The notes below the pieces were generated by a model, which was given only the letters and a program-made list of their open reading frames with translations, searched no databases and had not been told where the DNA came from. This document shows positions 32,580 through 42,905 of a stretch of DNA of 64,000 bases, piece by piece. Numbering within the stretch: the first letter of the stretch is position 1; the number at the start of each line of letters is the position of its first letter. Source of the stretch: Sceloporus undulatus (taxonomy: Eukaryota; Chordata; Lepidosauria; Squamata; Phrynosomatidae). The DNA is taken from positions 1,963,713 through 2,027,712 of the forward strand of contig NC_056530.1 in the NCBI RefSeq assembly GCF_019175285.1, read 5' to 3'. A program made the translations under genes and the position numbers.

Positions 32580-33700
32580 CTTGAGAGTTAAGTCTATGGA
32601 AAGCAATGGTTCAAACTTTCAACATGTAGTTTGTAAGGAAAATTTCCAGGGACAATGAGAGAGGTGTAGATTTGGAGGATATATAATTTTGCTGAACACC
32701 TCTATGCTTTTGTTTTGGGTAGGGAGAGGGAAAGCACTGAAGCTTTTTATTTCTGATGCTTGTCCCTGAAGAACAAAAATGGCTTTGGCTGACCTGAAGG
32801 TGTGAGATCCGTCTGTGCCGCTGAAAAGAGTGAAGCATGAAGGGGAACATGTAGAACTAAGCATGTTTCCATGGAGAGACCCAGATAATGTGCCAAGGCT
32901 TGCAGGATCTGAGTGGGATGTTCAGCCTCCCAGGCATGTTTAATTTTGGAGAGGGAGGGGAAAAAAGGTGTCTGTGTAAATCTCTTAATAAAAGAGGGTG
33001 AAGGAATAGCAAGTTCACACTTGGATTCTTTAAGAGTCGGCTTGTGCGGCTCCTGAAGACAATCCAAGCCCCACCTTTCATTATGTAACGCTGGGGAGGG
33101 GGTGTTGTTGTTCTGGATTGGTACTGCTCTGAAGCAGGGGTCTGGGCTCAGCTCAAGCAAAGAGAGCGAAATTGGACTCAACTGGTTCTTTGCCTTCCTG
33201 GGGATTAATGCAACCGATATTGCAAATAAATATGCATTTTACCCAAATCGTGATGATCTAGGCAGCTTTTGAGGTAATGTGAAAAGATATCCCAACCTAA
33301 GTGGAAAGATGGGGCTTGCTTGTTAAAAATCATCCTGTCTTGCATGCATTTTGGGGCCGGCTTGGTTCAGTCTTGTGTGCTCTGCTTTTCAGTGTGTTTT
33401 CTTATCTCCGTATCCGTTTTGCTGCACAAAATGTATAAAGCACCTGCTCTGGTTTGCTTCGATACCTAATTATCTATGCTTTTTAATTTTTAAATTTTAA
33501 GTGAGCCTGAATGCGCACTTTGTCGAGAGTCGTAAGAATGCTTTGCTGGAAATAAGACGAAGGCCTGCTTAACCCAGTGCTTTCTACAAGAAAACTAGCC
33601 AGAGCAACAGAGAGGTAGGGTCTTGGGAGAGCCAATGAGACACAAAACAGACCTGGTGTCTGTCACTCTCTTTCAGTTTAACCTACCTCTTAGGGCTGTT
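32580..33700. other. Gene-free stretch, mostly unique
   Basis: No coding exon with splice sites recognised. The part at about 33190-33530 is unique, AT-rich, with an octamer-like atatgcat and gatacctaattatc; it could be conserved regulatory DNA but this cannot be judged here. Confidence 0.3.
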
Positions 33701-33712
33701 GTGAGGATTCAG

Positions 33713-33930
33713 GTCCAAAACACACTGCAGAAACTTGAGACTGCTTTAATTGCCCTGGCTCAGTGCTAGGGAATCCTGGGGATTGTAGTTTATTGTGGCA
33801 CCAGAGCTCTCTGACAGAGAAGGCTAAACGTCTCACAAAGCTACAGTTCCCAGGATTCCATAGCCTTGAGCCAGGGCAGTTTAAGCGGTCTCAAACTGGA
33901 TTATTTTTGCAGTATGTTTTGGACCTCAGT
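33713..33930. mobile_element. Palindromic element, family A
   Basis: It starts ggtccaaaacacactgcaga and ends gcagtatgttttggacct. The left arm lacks about ten bases (cagaaacttgagac). Confidence 0.85.
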
Positions 33931-34150
33931 GGGGGAAAGGCAAGATTTAAATGTACTGCACTAACTAATATATACACAGCAGTAAGCAAGCAGGCACTAC
34001 ACTCCTGCTGAACTACTCCAGTTTCTTGTAGACCACTCAGTATCTCTCAGTCAAACCTACCTTAAGAATTTTAATGGAGAGAAACTTTGCATACACACTG
34101 TCTGAAGAAAACAGGCAGTGCTGAAGAGAGGCAGTACATAAAGTAATATG

Positions 34151-34389
34151 GGCCCCATATAGACAGGCCAAAATAAAGCTGCTTCAGGTCACTTTGGAGG
34201 CATGCTGTTTAAATGATGCATTTGTACTAAGAGTCCGGAAGCTGCACCAAAGCTGCACTTTAGTCCTTAGGACTGGATTGTGGCTTTGGCGGGGCTACCC
34301 AGATTCTTAGTATGCATGTATCATTTAAACAGCGTACCTCCAATGTGACCCGAAACAGCTTTATTTTGGCCTGTCTGTATGGGGCCATA
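34151..34389. mobile_element. Fold-back element, family B
   Basis: Left arm gggccccatatagacaggcc-aaaataaagctgctt, right arm cagctttattttggcctgtc-tgtatggggcc; the two halves are inverted copies over almost their entire length, including aaatgatgca and gcatgtatcattt. Fold-back structure without coding capacity. Family B recurs at 34896, 38420, 56958 and 63791. Confidence 0.88.
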
Positions 34390-34439
34390 GTGCAAAAGGC
34401 GCTAACCCTTTTCATCATGTATGCACTGCAGGGCTGAGC

Positions 34440-34552
34440 AATATGTGGCCCCTGGTGTTGTTGGGCTTGAGCTCCCATCATCCTTCACCATTGACTATGT
34501 TGGGAATTGCAGTCCAGCAACACCTGGAGGGCCACAGATTGCTAGTCTTGAC
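34440..34552. mobile_element. Palindromic MITE ('gtggccct...caacaacatctgg' type)
   Basis: It reads gagcaatatgtggcccctgg, gctcccatcatccttcacca, then attgcagtccagcaacacct and ggagggccacagattgctag. The halves are inverted copies. Decayed relatives occur near 1160, 6000, 7620, 13990 and 54640. Confidence 0.7.
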
Positions 34553-34895
34553 CTAAAATAACATAAGCAGACCTAGAATATTTGCAAAAAGGAAACTGTA
34601 CTCCTGTTGACGCTTTCCTCCTCTGGTTAGAATTGGTCCCCACTTGCTCCAGAGTATAGGGACAAGGTGATGTTGTATTCTTTTTTTAAAAATAAATCTT
34701 TTACACAGTTCCTGTAAAGATCAGCAAGATATTCAGAGGCCTGCTAGAAATAATGCTGCTTCCGTTGATCCTGAACCAGATTAAACTATTCAGTCACGTC
34801 TACATAAAAGAAAACCAAGCAGGCTTCATGTCTTATAATTGACCGTATTGCCTGACTGCTTCATGTCACCCACAGCTGTCCCTTGTGATCTTAGC

Positions 34896-35134
34896 ATTGG
34901 CCCTATACAGACAGGCCAAAATAAAGCTGCTTCAGGTCACTTTGGAGGTATGGTGTTTCAATGATGCATGTGTCCTAAGAGTCTGGAAGCTGCACCAAAG
35001 CTGCACTCTAGTCCTTAGGACTGGAGCGTGGCTTTGGTGTGGCTTCTGGACTCTTAGGACGCATGTAACATTTAAACAGCATACCTCCAAAGTGACTCGA
35101 AGCAGCTTTATTTTGGCCTGTCTGTATCAGGCCA
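34896..35134. mobile_element. Fold-back element, family B
   Basis: Left end ggccctatacagacaggcca, right end tggcctgtctgtatcaggcc. It is highly similar to the copy at 34151-34389, about 0.5 kb upstream and in the same layout. Confidence 0.88.
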
Positions 35135-35139
35135 TCGAG

Positions 35140-35784
35140 TGCCTTCAGGATTTTTGATGGGCTGGAATAATGTTATTGGGATAAAGTCTTGCAGAAAACA
35201 GACATGGAGGAACCTGTCATTAAGCCACTCTCTCAAATGTTAAATGTAGTTAAACCAGCATTTCAAAGGGGCAGTTGTGTTAACATTCTCTTGCAGCAAA
35301 ATAATAGTCTTGAGGCACCTTTGAGACTAACCAGTTTATTTTAGCATGCATTTTTGTAGATTATAACTCACTACCTAAGGAAGAGATTTGTAATACATCA
35401 GAGTTTATCCTGAAATAAGTAGGTTAGTCTTAAAGGCTTCAGAAAACTGTTGTTATGTGGCTGCAACAGTTAATCTCTATGGCAGAGGTTCAAAAAAGGT
35501 GTGCCCATTATCATTGTTGGCCTGTTTGCTAACAATGTGGACTTGATCCTGTCTAAACTGTGGGTGTCAGCTAAATGCAGAAATGTCTTTGGCTGTGTTG
35601 CTGATCTGCAAGACAATCTTACCAAATTAGAAACCCTCTGTTTCAATATTAAGCTCCATGAAGATCAGCAAGCATTGAAAACTCACTTTCGATTTCCCAA
35701 CTCTGGCTGAACGCAGTCAGGTACATAGGAGTATGCATCTCCAAGCAATTCAGGGCTTAACAGAGTTGCCTTTTTGGACTAGAG
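35140..35784. other. Gene-free stretch with decayed repeats
   Basis: About 35295-35470 (cttgaggcacctttgagact then aaccagtttatttta) is a decayed copy of a widespread sauropsid repeat, also at 63203-63310. A 69-codon open frame at 35501-35710 (VGLFANNVDLILSKL) may be a LINE reverse-transcriptase remnant, an A-N-N-V in place of A-D-D-V; this is speculative. Confidence 0.4.
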
Positions 35785-36085
35785 AGTGAATATCCCTTAT
35801 CTGAAAATTCAAAATGTTCTGAAATCCAAAACTTTGTTCATGGGTGGCTGAGATAGTGACGCCTTTCCTTTCAGCATACATAAACTTTGTTTCATGCACA
35901 AAATGATTAAAAATACTGCATAAATTATCTTCATGTTATTTATATAAGGTGTATATGAAACATATATCAACTTTAAGTTTAGATTTGGGTCCTGTCTCCA
36001 AGATGTCTCATTATGTATATGCAATGGTTCCAAAATCCAAAATATTTCTGGTCCCAAGCATTTTGGATAAGGGATACTCAGCCTG
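35785..36085. mobile_element. Tigger-like MITE, cccttatccgaaat family
   Basis: Left end gtgaatatcccttatctgaa, right end ggataagggatactcagcctg-like; internal gtggctgagatagtgacgcc and ccaagatgtctcattatgta are shared with the copy at 13185-13563. Confidence 0.8.
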
Positions 36086-36687
36086 TTTATCTTCCAGAAC
36101 CCCAACCCAGTTGGGGGATCCTGGGAGTTCATACTTTCCAAAGATTCTAGGAAGATTTAATTAGCTGAATTGAAGCATAGCTGTTAGCCAGGTCAAACAA
36201 GATCTAACATGCTTATGCACAGGTATTTTGCCCAGGCTTGGATGCATCACAGCAGTTAAATGTTAGCAGTTGCTCAATGTTTGCTTCCTCTTCCAAAGTT
36301 GCCAACAAAGCTTCCTCCCTAGTGCTTGGTAAACTGGCAAATAATAGCCAACAAATTTGTCCTAAAGAGCAGCTTTGCTTACAGAGAAATACCAGCGGAG
36401 AGAACTAGGTATGCCAAATCTCTGGAAATATTGCAGTACTACATTCTTGTTGAGTCAATTAACCTCCCTCTTCAGTAAAGAGGCTGAGAAACCATGGAGC
36501 TGACAGAAATATCACTAGGGTGGAGCACTTCCTTTTTTCTCCTAGACCTAAAGGCTCTTTGAAAACTCTCCTATGTTTCTTTCTTAAAGCAACACTGTAG
36601 GCTGAAACAACAAAAAAGGCAGGTATTTGTGAGGAATAGCAAAATAGAAATAGCATTAATGGTGTCAAAAATAAGAAGGATTGTAAA
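36086..36687. other. Gene-free, nothing recognised
   Basis: No exon-like sequence or clear repeat. Confidence 0.35.
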
Positions 36688-36689
36688 TA

Positions 36690-36914
36690 CAGTCATCCCT
36701 CTGTATCCACGGATTCTTTATCGATGGATTCAACCATCCACGGCTTGAAAATATTAAAAATGTATACAAATCCCCAAAAGCAAGCATTGATTTTGCCATT
36801 ATAAGGGACACCATTTTACTATGCCATTGTATTTAAGGGGACTTAAGCATCTATGGATTTTTTTACCCACAGAGGGTCCTGGAACCAAACCCCAGCAGAT
36901 ACAAGGGCTCATTG
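36690..36914. mobile_element. Tigger-like MITE, 'cagtcatccctctgtatcc' type
   Basis: TA-flanked; starts cagtcatccctctgtatcca and ends gatacaagggctcattg. Inverted ends and the internal ggtcctggaaccaaacccca are family hallmarks. Confidence 0.8.
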
Positions 36915-36916
36915 TA

Positions 36917-37880
36917 TACACTGCTAGTGGATGCAAATGATATAAATAGAATAATGTATTCAAAATATGTGTAATATATATAGAATAATTAATATATATC
37001 TATATCTATGTATACACACATTCATACTTCTAGATAATGTCCATTCCAACCACTGTAGTGTGGAGGAGCTCAATTGAAACAGATCTCACTACCGACATGA
37101 AAGCCACTGTGGTATAGCAAATAGGTATTTGACTGGATTTGAAGTTTTTTTGGATGACCCTGGTCCAATTACTCCCTTTTGGTTTGACCTGCTTCACGGA
37201 GTTGTGAAAATAAAGCAGGAGGGAAAAGACCTCCATCCATTAAATAATACCCTCCCTCCTATGCAATACTGTACTAATATTGATCTGTCTAATGTTTTGC
37301 CCAGATAAGCTCACCCATTTCCAAAAGTAGGAAAAGACAAGGTTGTATGGATTATGAGCTTTCTGTGCCAATGACAGAGTACTGTTAGGAGCCCAGATAA
37401 CATAAATACTGCAAAACATGCAAGCCACATGGTTCGAGATCTATCAAATTCTGCTTAGTTTCAGCCCCAGTAATAAAACCACTGAAGATCTTATCCCTTC
37501 TGAAAACGCAGTAACAGACTCCACAGAGAAGTCTATCATGGATATATGCACATCTCTCAGCAGCTGCTGTGACACCATTTATCAAGGGAATGGTAGCTTA
37601 GAAAGAAGACTCAGATTATAAAATCATAGGGGAGGTTTTGAACTGGACTCTGACAAAAGAGATGGATCAAATCAGTTTTTTTGGAGAACATTTGTCAAAA
37701 GTTCTTTACAACTGATGCATGGTTGACATCTCATTTCCATCCAGATGGTCCACATCATGAGAGGACAAGCTTGCAAATGTTGGAAGAGGAATAGAAGCCT
37801 AAAAAAATTACTTTTTGCACTATAAGCTGCCAGAGTCCCCCATCGAACATGGCCATTTTTGGTGTGCCGTAGTCAAAAGA
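36917..37880. other. Gene-free stretch
   Basis: An AT-rich tract (atatatctatatctatg) lies at about 36985-37015. Otherwise unique sequence with no exon recognised. Confidence 0.35.
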
Positions 37881-37883
37881 GCC

Positions 37884-38085
37884 AGCGTTGTGTAGTGGGT
37901 TGAGCATTGGATTATGACTCTGGAGACCAGGTTTCAAATCCCTGCTCGACTATAGAAACCTACTGGGTGACTTTGGGCAAGTCACACACTCTCAGCCTGA
38001 GAAAACCCTGTGATAGGTTTGCCTTTGGGTCACCATAAGTTGGAAATGACTTGAAGGCGCACAACAACAACAAAGTAAAACCTAC
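37884..38085 (+). mobile_element. tRNA-headed SINE, short body
   Basis: It starts gccagcgttgtgtagtgggt, has tctggagaccaggtttcaaa, lacks part of the middle body (gcctgagaaaaccctgtgat joins directly) and ends gacttgaaggcgcacaacaa. The deletion is about 40 bp relative to other copies. Confidence 0.85.
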
Positions 38086-38105
38086 CCTTTTCCAAGTGCT
38101 GTGTC

Positions 38106-38203
38106 TCATAGAATCATAGAGTTGAAAGACAAGGGCCATCCAGTCCAACCCCCTGCCATGCAGGAACTCTTAATCGAAGCATCCCCAACAGATGGCCATC
38201 CAG
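38106..38203 (-). mobile_element. CR1 LINE 3' terminus
   Basis: Reverse of the CR1 3' end: atagaatcatagagttgaaa, ccatccagtccaaccccctg, catgcaggaactctt. Strongly 5'-truncated. Confidence 0.85.
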
Positions 38204-38419
38204 TCACAAACCAGAATGTCACTTTAAGTACTGAACTAGTTTTATTAAGTATCCATCCTCACAGATTGCACAAAATCTCCCCTCCACCAGTATTTGACTG
38301 TATACCTGCTGGTAGCAACTTGACCTGAAGTGGCCACAGTGCTCTTTTTTATTGACCACGTATGATGTTGCATTGGCTGGAACATGCATGTAACAAACGA
38401 GACACACTTGGGAACAAAG

Positions 38420-38653
38420 GGCCCGAACAGACAGGCCAAAATAAAGCTGCTTCGGGTCACTTTGGAGGTATGCTGTTTAAATGATGCATGCATTCGAAGA
38501 GGTCAGAAGCTACGCCAAAGCCACGCTCCACACCTAAGGACTGCAGCATAGCATTGGCGCAGCTTCTGGCCTCTTAAGATGTATGTGTCATTTAAACAGC
38601 ATACCTCCAAAATGACTCGAAGCAGCTATATTTTGGCCTGTCTGTTCGGGCCC
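38420..38653. mobile_element. Fold-back element, family B
   Basis: Ends gggcccgaacagacaggcca and tggcctgtctgttcgggccc are exact inverted repeats. Arms continue into gctgcttcgggtcactttgg and its inverted copy. Confidence 0.9.
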
Positions 38654-39832
38654 AACGAGACTGCAACAAACCTGACTTGACAGAAATCACATTCTCTTTG
38701 TCAGTAATTACAACAATCATTTCAGCACTAGGAAGCAACCTCTTTCAGCGATGGAAGAATTTGTTAGGGTGAACATGAATGAGCGCAATGGCCTCACCCA
38801 TTGTGCAACAAATTCTTTTTGGTTGGAAAATTCCTGTACTGTAGTCTGTAAAAGAAGCAACCAACCTCCTTATTTATGTTTCCATTACCTGTTGTTTGTA
38901 TTGGATTTTTCCATTCTTTCAAGAACATACACAGCAAGTTGTAAGTGCTGGAAATTCCTTATTTTTAAAATCCAACTTTAATAATAAAGAATGGGGTGTG
39001 GGTGGAACAGCAACTGATTCCTTCTTCAACAGGCACTAAATTTCTGTGTGCCTGGAACCACTGCTGTTCTGTGCTTTGAAAAAACACATGAGGAGCATTC
39101 AAAAGTGATAAATTCCACTATCCGAAGTAGAATAGTTTATACTACAGCTTGAAAAGGTTCTTTTTTTTAACTACAGCTGCCCGAATTTCCCAACCAGTAA
39201 TGCTTTAAACTGGCCTGCTGCTTCTAGCTGCCAGTCATGTTTGGGAGCAGGAAACCATTTTCTTGCTCTTAGCCTCAGGCAGCAAAATACCTTGGAGCAA
39301 GCTGCTGGCCCTTGTGCACTGGAGATCTATCTTGGCCTAAAGCAGTTTGAGCTTCCTAGGACATTTCTCTGACAACTTGAAAAAGTTACTTTTTAGAGTA
39401 CAACTCCCACAGAACCCACCCAGGTAGCCATTCACCATGCTGTGACTGAAGACATTTTGAGAACTGTAGTCCAAAGGAGTAATGTAGGTTTTTCCAAGCC
39501 TACATTTCTTCCCTCTCCATGCATTGCGAAATCATGTTTGTTTGTTTTTTATTATCTCAACTGTAGGACAGTTTTGTGCTTATGGCCTTAGGCACTCCGT
39601 TCTAACTCTGTGTTAGCTGCCTCTGGCAGCGGATGAAAAGACGCCTTTGAGATTGTGAAGCAAAGGAAAGAATTTCCAGGAAGAAAGAGGTTGGGTTGCC
39701 TGTTGTTCATGGAGCTGGAAATCAAGACTGTTCTGTTCTGTCAGTTCACTGTCGTGGAACTGTTACCATGACTGATAAACCTCTCTAAACTAAAACCAGG
39801 CCCCAACTCTAGATCTAGTATGGGAGTTGATA
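38654..39832. other. Gene-free stretch, few repeat remnants
   Basis: A decayed 'acaactccca...gaactgtagtcc' element lies at about 39400-39475. Otherwise unique; no exon recognised. Confidence 0.35.
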
Positions 39833-39834
39833 TA

Positions 39835-40080
39835 CAGTCAGCCCTCCACATTTGTAGCTTTTACTTTTATGGATTTGATTATTTATGGATTTGATTAATA
39901 CGTTCTCTCCAAGTCCTCCAGTGCTACTCTGCTGGACCTAGATATTCCTAGAGAAAACACGTCTCTAGGCATTTGTTGGTCCTTCAGTGTGATTCTGTGG
40001 TCAGCTTCCAACTGATATTGACCATACAGTTGCACTGGAGGAACTAGAGATTCCTAGAGAGGTTAGATAAATGAACTGAT
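39835..40080. mobile_element. Tigger-like MITE, 'cctagagattcctagaga' family
   Basis: Starts cagtcagccctccacatttg after TA and has the paired blocks cctagatattcctagagaaa and gaactagagattcctagaga. The right end is degraded. Confidence 0.65.
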
Positions 40081-40800
40081 TGCTGTATGAATCATAAACT
40101 GTAATTTCTATGCCTCAGCAAAGTTCAAATTCTAGATTGATACAAGTGTGTATGTGGCTCTGGTACCACACTTTAAGAGTCCAATTGTTGAAATTGCAAG
40201 CTGCTTAGATGGTATTCCTGTCATTGCGTAACAAGTTGACACAAATGTTGTTATATACAGAAAGGTGCTGCCAATCCGGAGCAACTGGCCAGACTCTCAT
40301 CTCTCCTGCCTGGCCTTGCTGCCCTCACCAAGCCTCCTAGGAAATTAATTTCAGGCTTTTCCTGCCCTGTTGCCTTGAAATCTGTCTCTTTATTCCAAGC
40401 AGAAATGAAAGCAATTAAACAATTGCTTTCACCATTGTTTAAATAACTGAATATACATGAGTTTTGCAGTCATTTTACTCTCCTGTTTGGGTTGTGTCCA
40501 GGGGAGATGCCGTATTTACAGTGTACTCCTATTTACTTGGAAGTAAGTCCTGCTGTATTGCTGTACAATGTCCCCCTAGGTAGGTATGCAATGGATTGGA
40601 GCCCAAGTTACCCTGCTGAGCATCTCCTCTTTAACTTGTCATGTACATTTCTCTTGAGAGTAGCTTCTTTCTGCTCACCCTAGGTTGCTCTTTCAGCCAC
40701 AAACACAGTTAGATGTGTCATTTTACAGTTTAAATAAAAAATCAAATCGGACTGAACATCCTCTTCTCTTTTCAAAAGGGTTTTCTGTGACTGTCCGGTG
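40081..40800. other. Sequence upstream of the PAQR7 coding exon
   Basis: Presumed end of a PAQR7 intron. A pyrimidine tract near 40760-40780 and the acceptor-like ctgtccggtgcag ending at 40803 precede the coding exon. No repeat recognised. Confidence 0.4.
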
Positions 40801-40813
40801 CAGCCTTCCTGTC

Positions 40814-41872
40814 ATGGCAACGATTGTGTCAGAAAAGCTTGGCCACCTTTTCCTGAACATCCAGCACTTAAGGAGGGTCCCTCGGCTCCTGGAAGAGGCG
40901 CTTCCCCCTTCTTCTTGCACCGTGGGGGCATCGGATGTACCCCGGGTTTTCCAAAAGCCCTACATCCACGCTGGCTACCGACCCCTCCACCGGACCTGGA
41001 AGTATTACTTCCTGTCACTTTTCCAGCGGCACAATGAGGCAGTCAACGTCTGGACCCACCTGGTGGCTGCCCTCGTCTTGGCAGTGAGGTTCTGGCAGCT
41101 CTCTCAGGCCGTGGATTTCTTGGGAGACCCTCACACACAGCCTCTTTTTGTCATTGCAGCCTCTTCCATCATCTACTCAACCTTCAGCACTTTGGCACAC
41201 CTCTTGCAGGCCAAGTCGGAATTCTGGCACTGTGCTTTTTTCTTCTTGGACTATGTGGGAGTAGCCACCTACCAGTACAGCAGTGCCTTGGTGCACTACT
41301 ATTATGCCATTGAGCCTGAGTGGCATGCACAGATTGCCAGCTTTTACATCCCAGGAGCTGTTCTGCTGGCATGGCTCTCCTGTGCTGGCTCCTGCTATGC
41401 CAAATACCGGTGCCCACACCTCTCATCTCTGCTGGGCAGGCTGTGCCAGGAGATGCCGTCGGCTGTGGCCTACGCTTTGGACATTAGTCCAGTACTTCAC
41501 CGCATTTATACCTCCTCCTCTTCTGGAGTCACAGACTTGGCTCTTTTGTATCACAAGTGCCACGTTCTTTTTTTCCTGATCGGGGCCTTCTTTTTTGCCT
41601 ATCCATACCCTGAAAAATGGTTTCCAGGGAAATGCCACTTTGTTGGCCAGGGGCACCAGGTCTTTCATGTCTTCCTCATCCTTTGCACACTCACTCAGGT
41701 GGAGGCCGTGCTTCTGGATTACGAGATGAGGCGACCCATCTACTCCCAGCTCCATGGCGGCCTGGCCCCACTCTTTTCTTCCCTGTGCCTTCTGGTGGTA
41801 CTTTTCTGCAGCCTCACAGCTCTATACATGACAGCCAAAGTGAAACGCAAGTTGCTTCAAAAAGAGGATTGA
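40814..41872 (+). CDS. PAQR7: Membrane progestin receptor alpha (PAQR7), single coding exon
   Basis: PAQR7 is a plasma-membrane progestin receptor of the progestin and adipoQ receptor (PAQR) family, acting in non-genomic steroid signalling, notably in oocytes and sperm. The protein has 352 residues (human 346). Family motifs in order: KPYIHAGYRPLHRTWKYYF (48-66), HNEAVNVWTH (73-82), STFSTLAH (122-129), FFLDYVGVATY (143-153), CQEMPSAVAYALDISPVLHR (211-230), WFPGKCHFVGQGHQVFH (269-285) with the conserved H-x3-H, and LDYEMRRPIY (301-310). Several hydrophobic spans fit seven transmembrane helices. It ends KVKRKLLQKED, a basic tail. The ATG at 40814 is the first in frame, has G at -3 and +4, and lies 10 nt after an acceptor-like cag, so the coding region seems to be one exon as in other vertebrates. 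No defects seen. Confidence 0.96.
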   Translation: MATIVSEKLGHLFLNIQHLRRVPRLLEEALPPSSCTVGASDVPRVFQKPYIHAGYRPLHRTWKYYFLSLFQRHNEAVNVWTHLVAALVLAVRFWQLSQAVDFLGDPHTQPLFVIAASSIIYSTFSTLAHLLQAKSEFWHCAFFFLDYVGVATYQYSSALVHYYYAIEPEWHAQIASFYIPGAVLLAWLSCAGSCYAKYRCPHLSSLLGRLCQEMPSAVAYALDISPVLHRIYTSSSSGVTDLALLYHKCHVLFFLIGAFFFAYPYPEKWFPGKCHFVGQGHQVFHVFLILCTLTQVEAVLLDYEMRRPIYSQLHGGLAPLFSSLCLLVVLFCSLTALYMTAKVKRKLLQKED

Positions 41873-42905
41873 AAAAGACCAAGACAGGGAGGGGGTGGGA
41901 CTTGCTGGGAGCCACCTGCGAGTTTCCTTAGTTGCACACTTTGGGTGCGTCAGTGCCACAGCAGTTAAGGAGACGGGCCATTTTACCTCAGATGGCTGGC
42001 TGTTTTTGTGGGCATTCTCCCACAGAACGGGCCTGTAGCTAGTTCCCTCCATGGTGCTTCCTGTGTCTGAGCTGGTTGAGGGGATGGATCAAACACTGCC
42101 ACCAGAGAGTGAGTGGCAGAGAAGGGAGGGATTCTTTTCTCTGGACAGAGGAGGAACCACCTTTCCATGAGGGAAACCTGTCTCCAACTTGGGAAAGTTA
42201 TTTTTGGACTATAGCTGGGTGAGGCATTCTGGGAATTGTAGCCCAGAAAAAAAAACCTTTCCCAAGCTCTGGGTCTGTTCACTAAGGAGAATGCATTGTT
42301 CACTCACTGCTCCATAATCCCTAATCCATGTTCTTTGCTAGTCTTTTAACTCAAAGGTGAGCAGATGCTATACAGTCTTGTGGGATCTACTTATATTTCC
42401 TTTTAGCTAGTACTAATGGCAGCTGTTAACTTCCATGTCTGTGGGGTGGTGACCCTTCCTCAGGATTTAGCCTGAACTCTAAAGCTTACGGCTTCAAATC
42501 TTATTTCCTAAAATAGGCCCAGTAGCTTGGATAGCCTGCTTAAAATTCAGACTTAAATCTGAAGCAGATCCACTGCCCCACTGACATGGAAGCCATCAGG
42601 CATCACTGACTGGATCTCCAGAGCCTGATACCACATTTGTAGAGAAAGGATTCTGGCCCTGGAAACTGTTGTTGGATCATCTGAATTGAACAAGCTTTCA
42701 TAGTCCTTACATACGCAGTCTGCACCTGATTATTCCCCAGGCTGCCTTCTTTTCAGCAATATACTTCAGGGTGTAAAAGGGTGTAGGAAGAGTGTTATTT
42801 TATTGCGGCTGTTAGCAAGAGCAAGCAAGGGTCAATTGGCCTTGTCCAATGGGGAGGAGATGATCTTCTATGGCTGGCTTCTAGAAATCAGAATAAAGAC
42901 ACAAA
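41873..42905 (+). other. PAQR7: PAQR7 3' UTR and poly(A) signal
   Basis: Unique sequence follows the stop codon. The first convincing AATAAA is at 42892-42897, giving a 3' UTR of about 1.0 kb. A short piece of an interspersed 'gcattctgggaattgtag' motif lies at about 42222-42243. Confidence 0.6.

Noticed and set aside
35501-35710. Small protein-coding gene
   Set aside because: No splice sites or ATG context; a distant reverse-transcriptase-like string suggests a LINE relic, and even that is weak.
40685-40813. N-terminal extension of PAQR7 by 43 codons
   Set aside because: The extended frame opens with TTG, not ATG. The ATG at 40814 has a good context and follows an acceptor-like site, and the resulting length fits the family.
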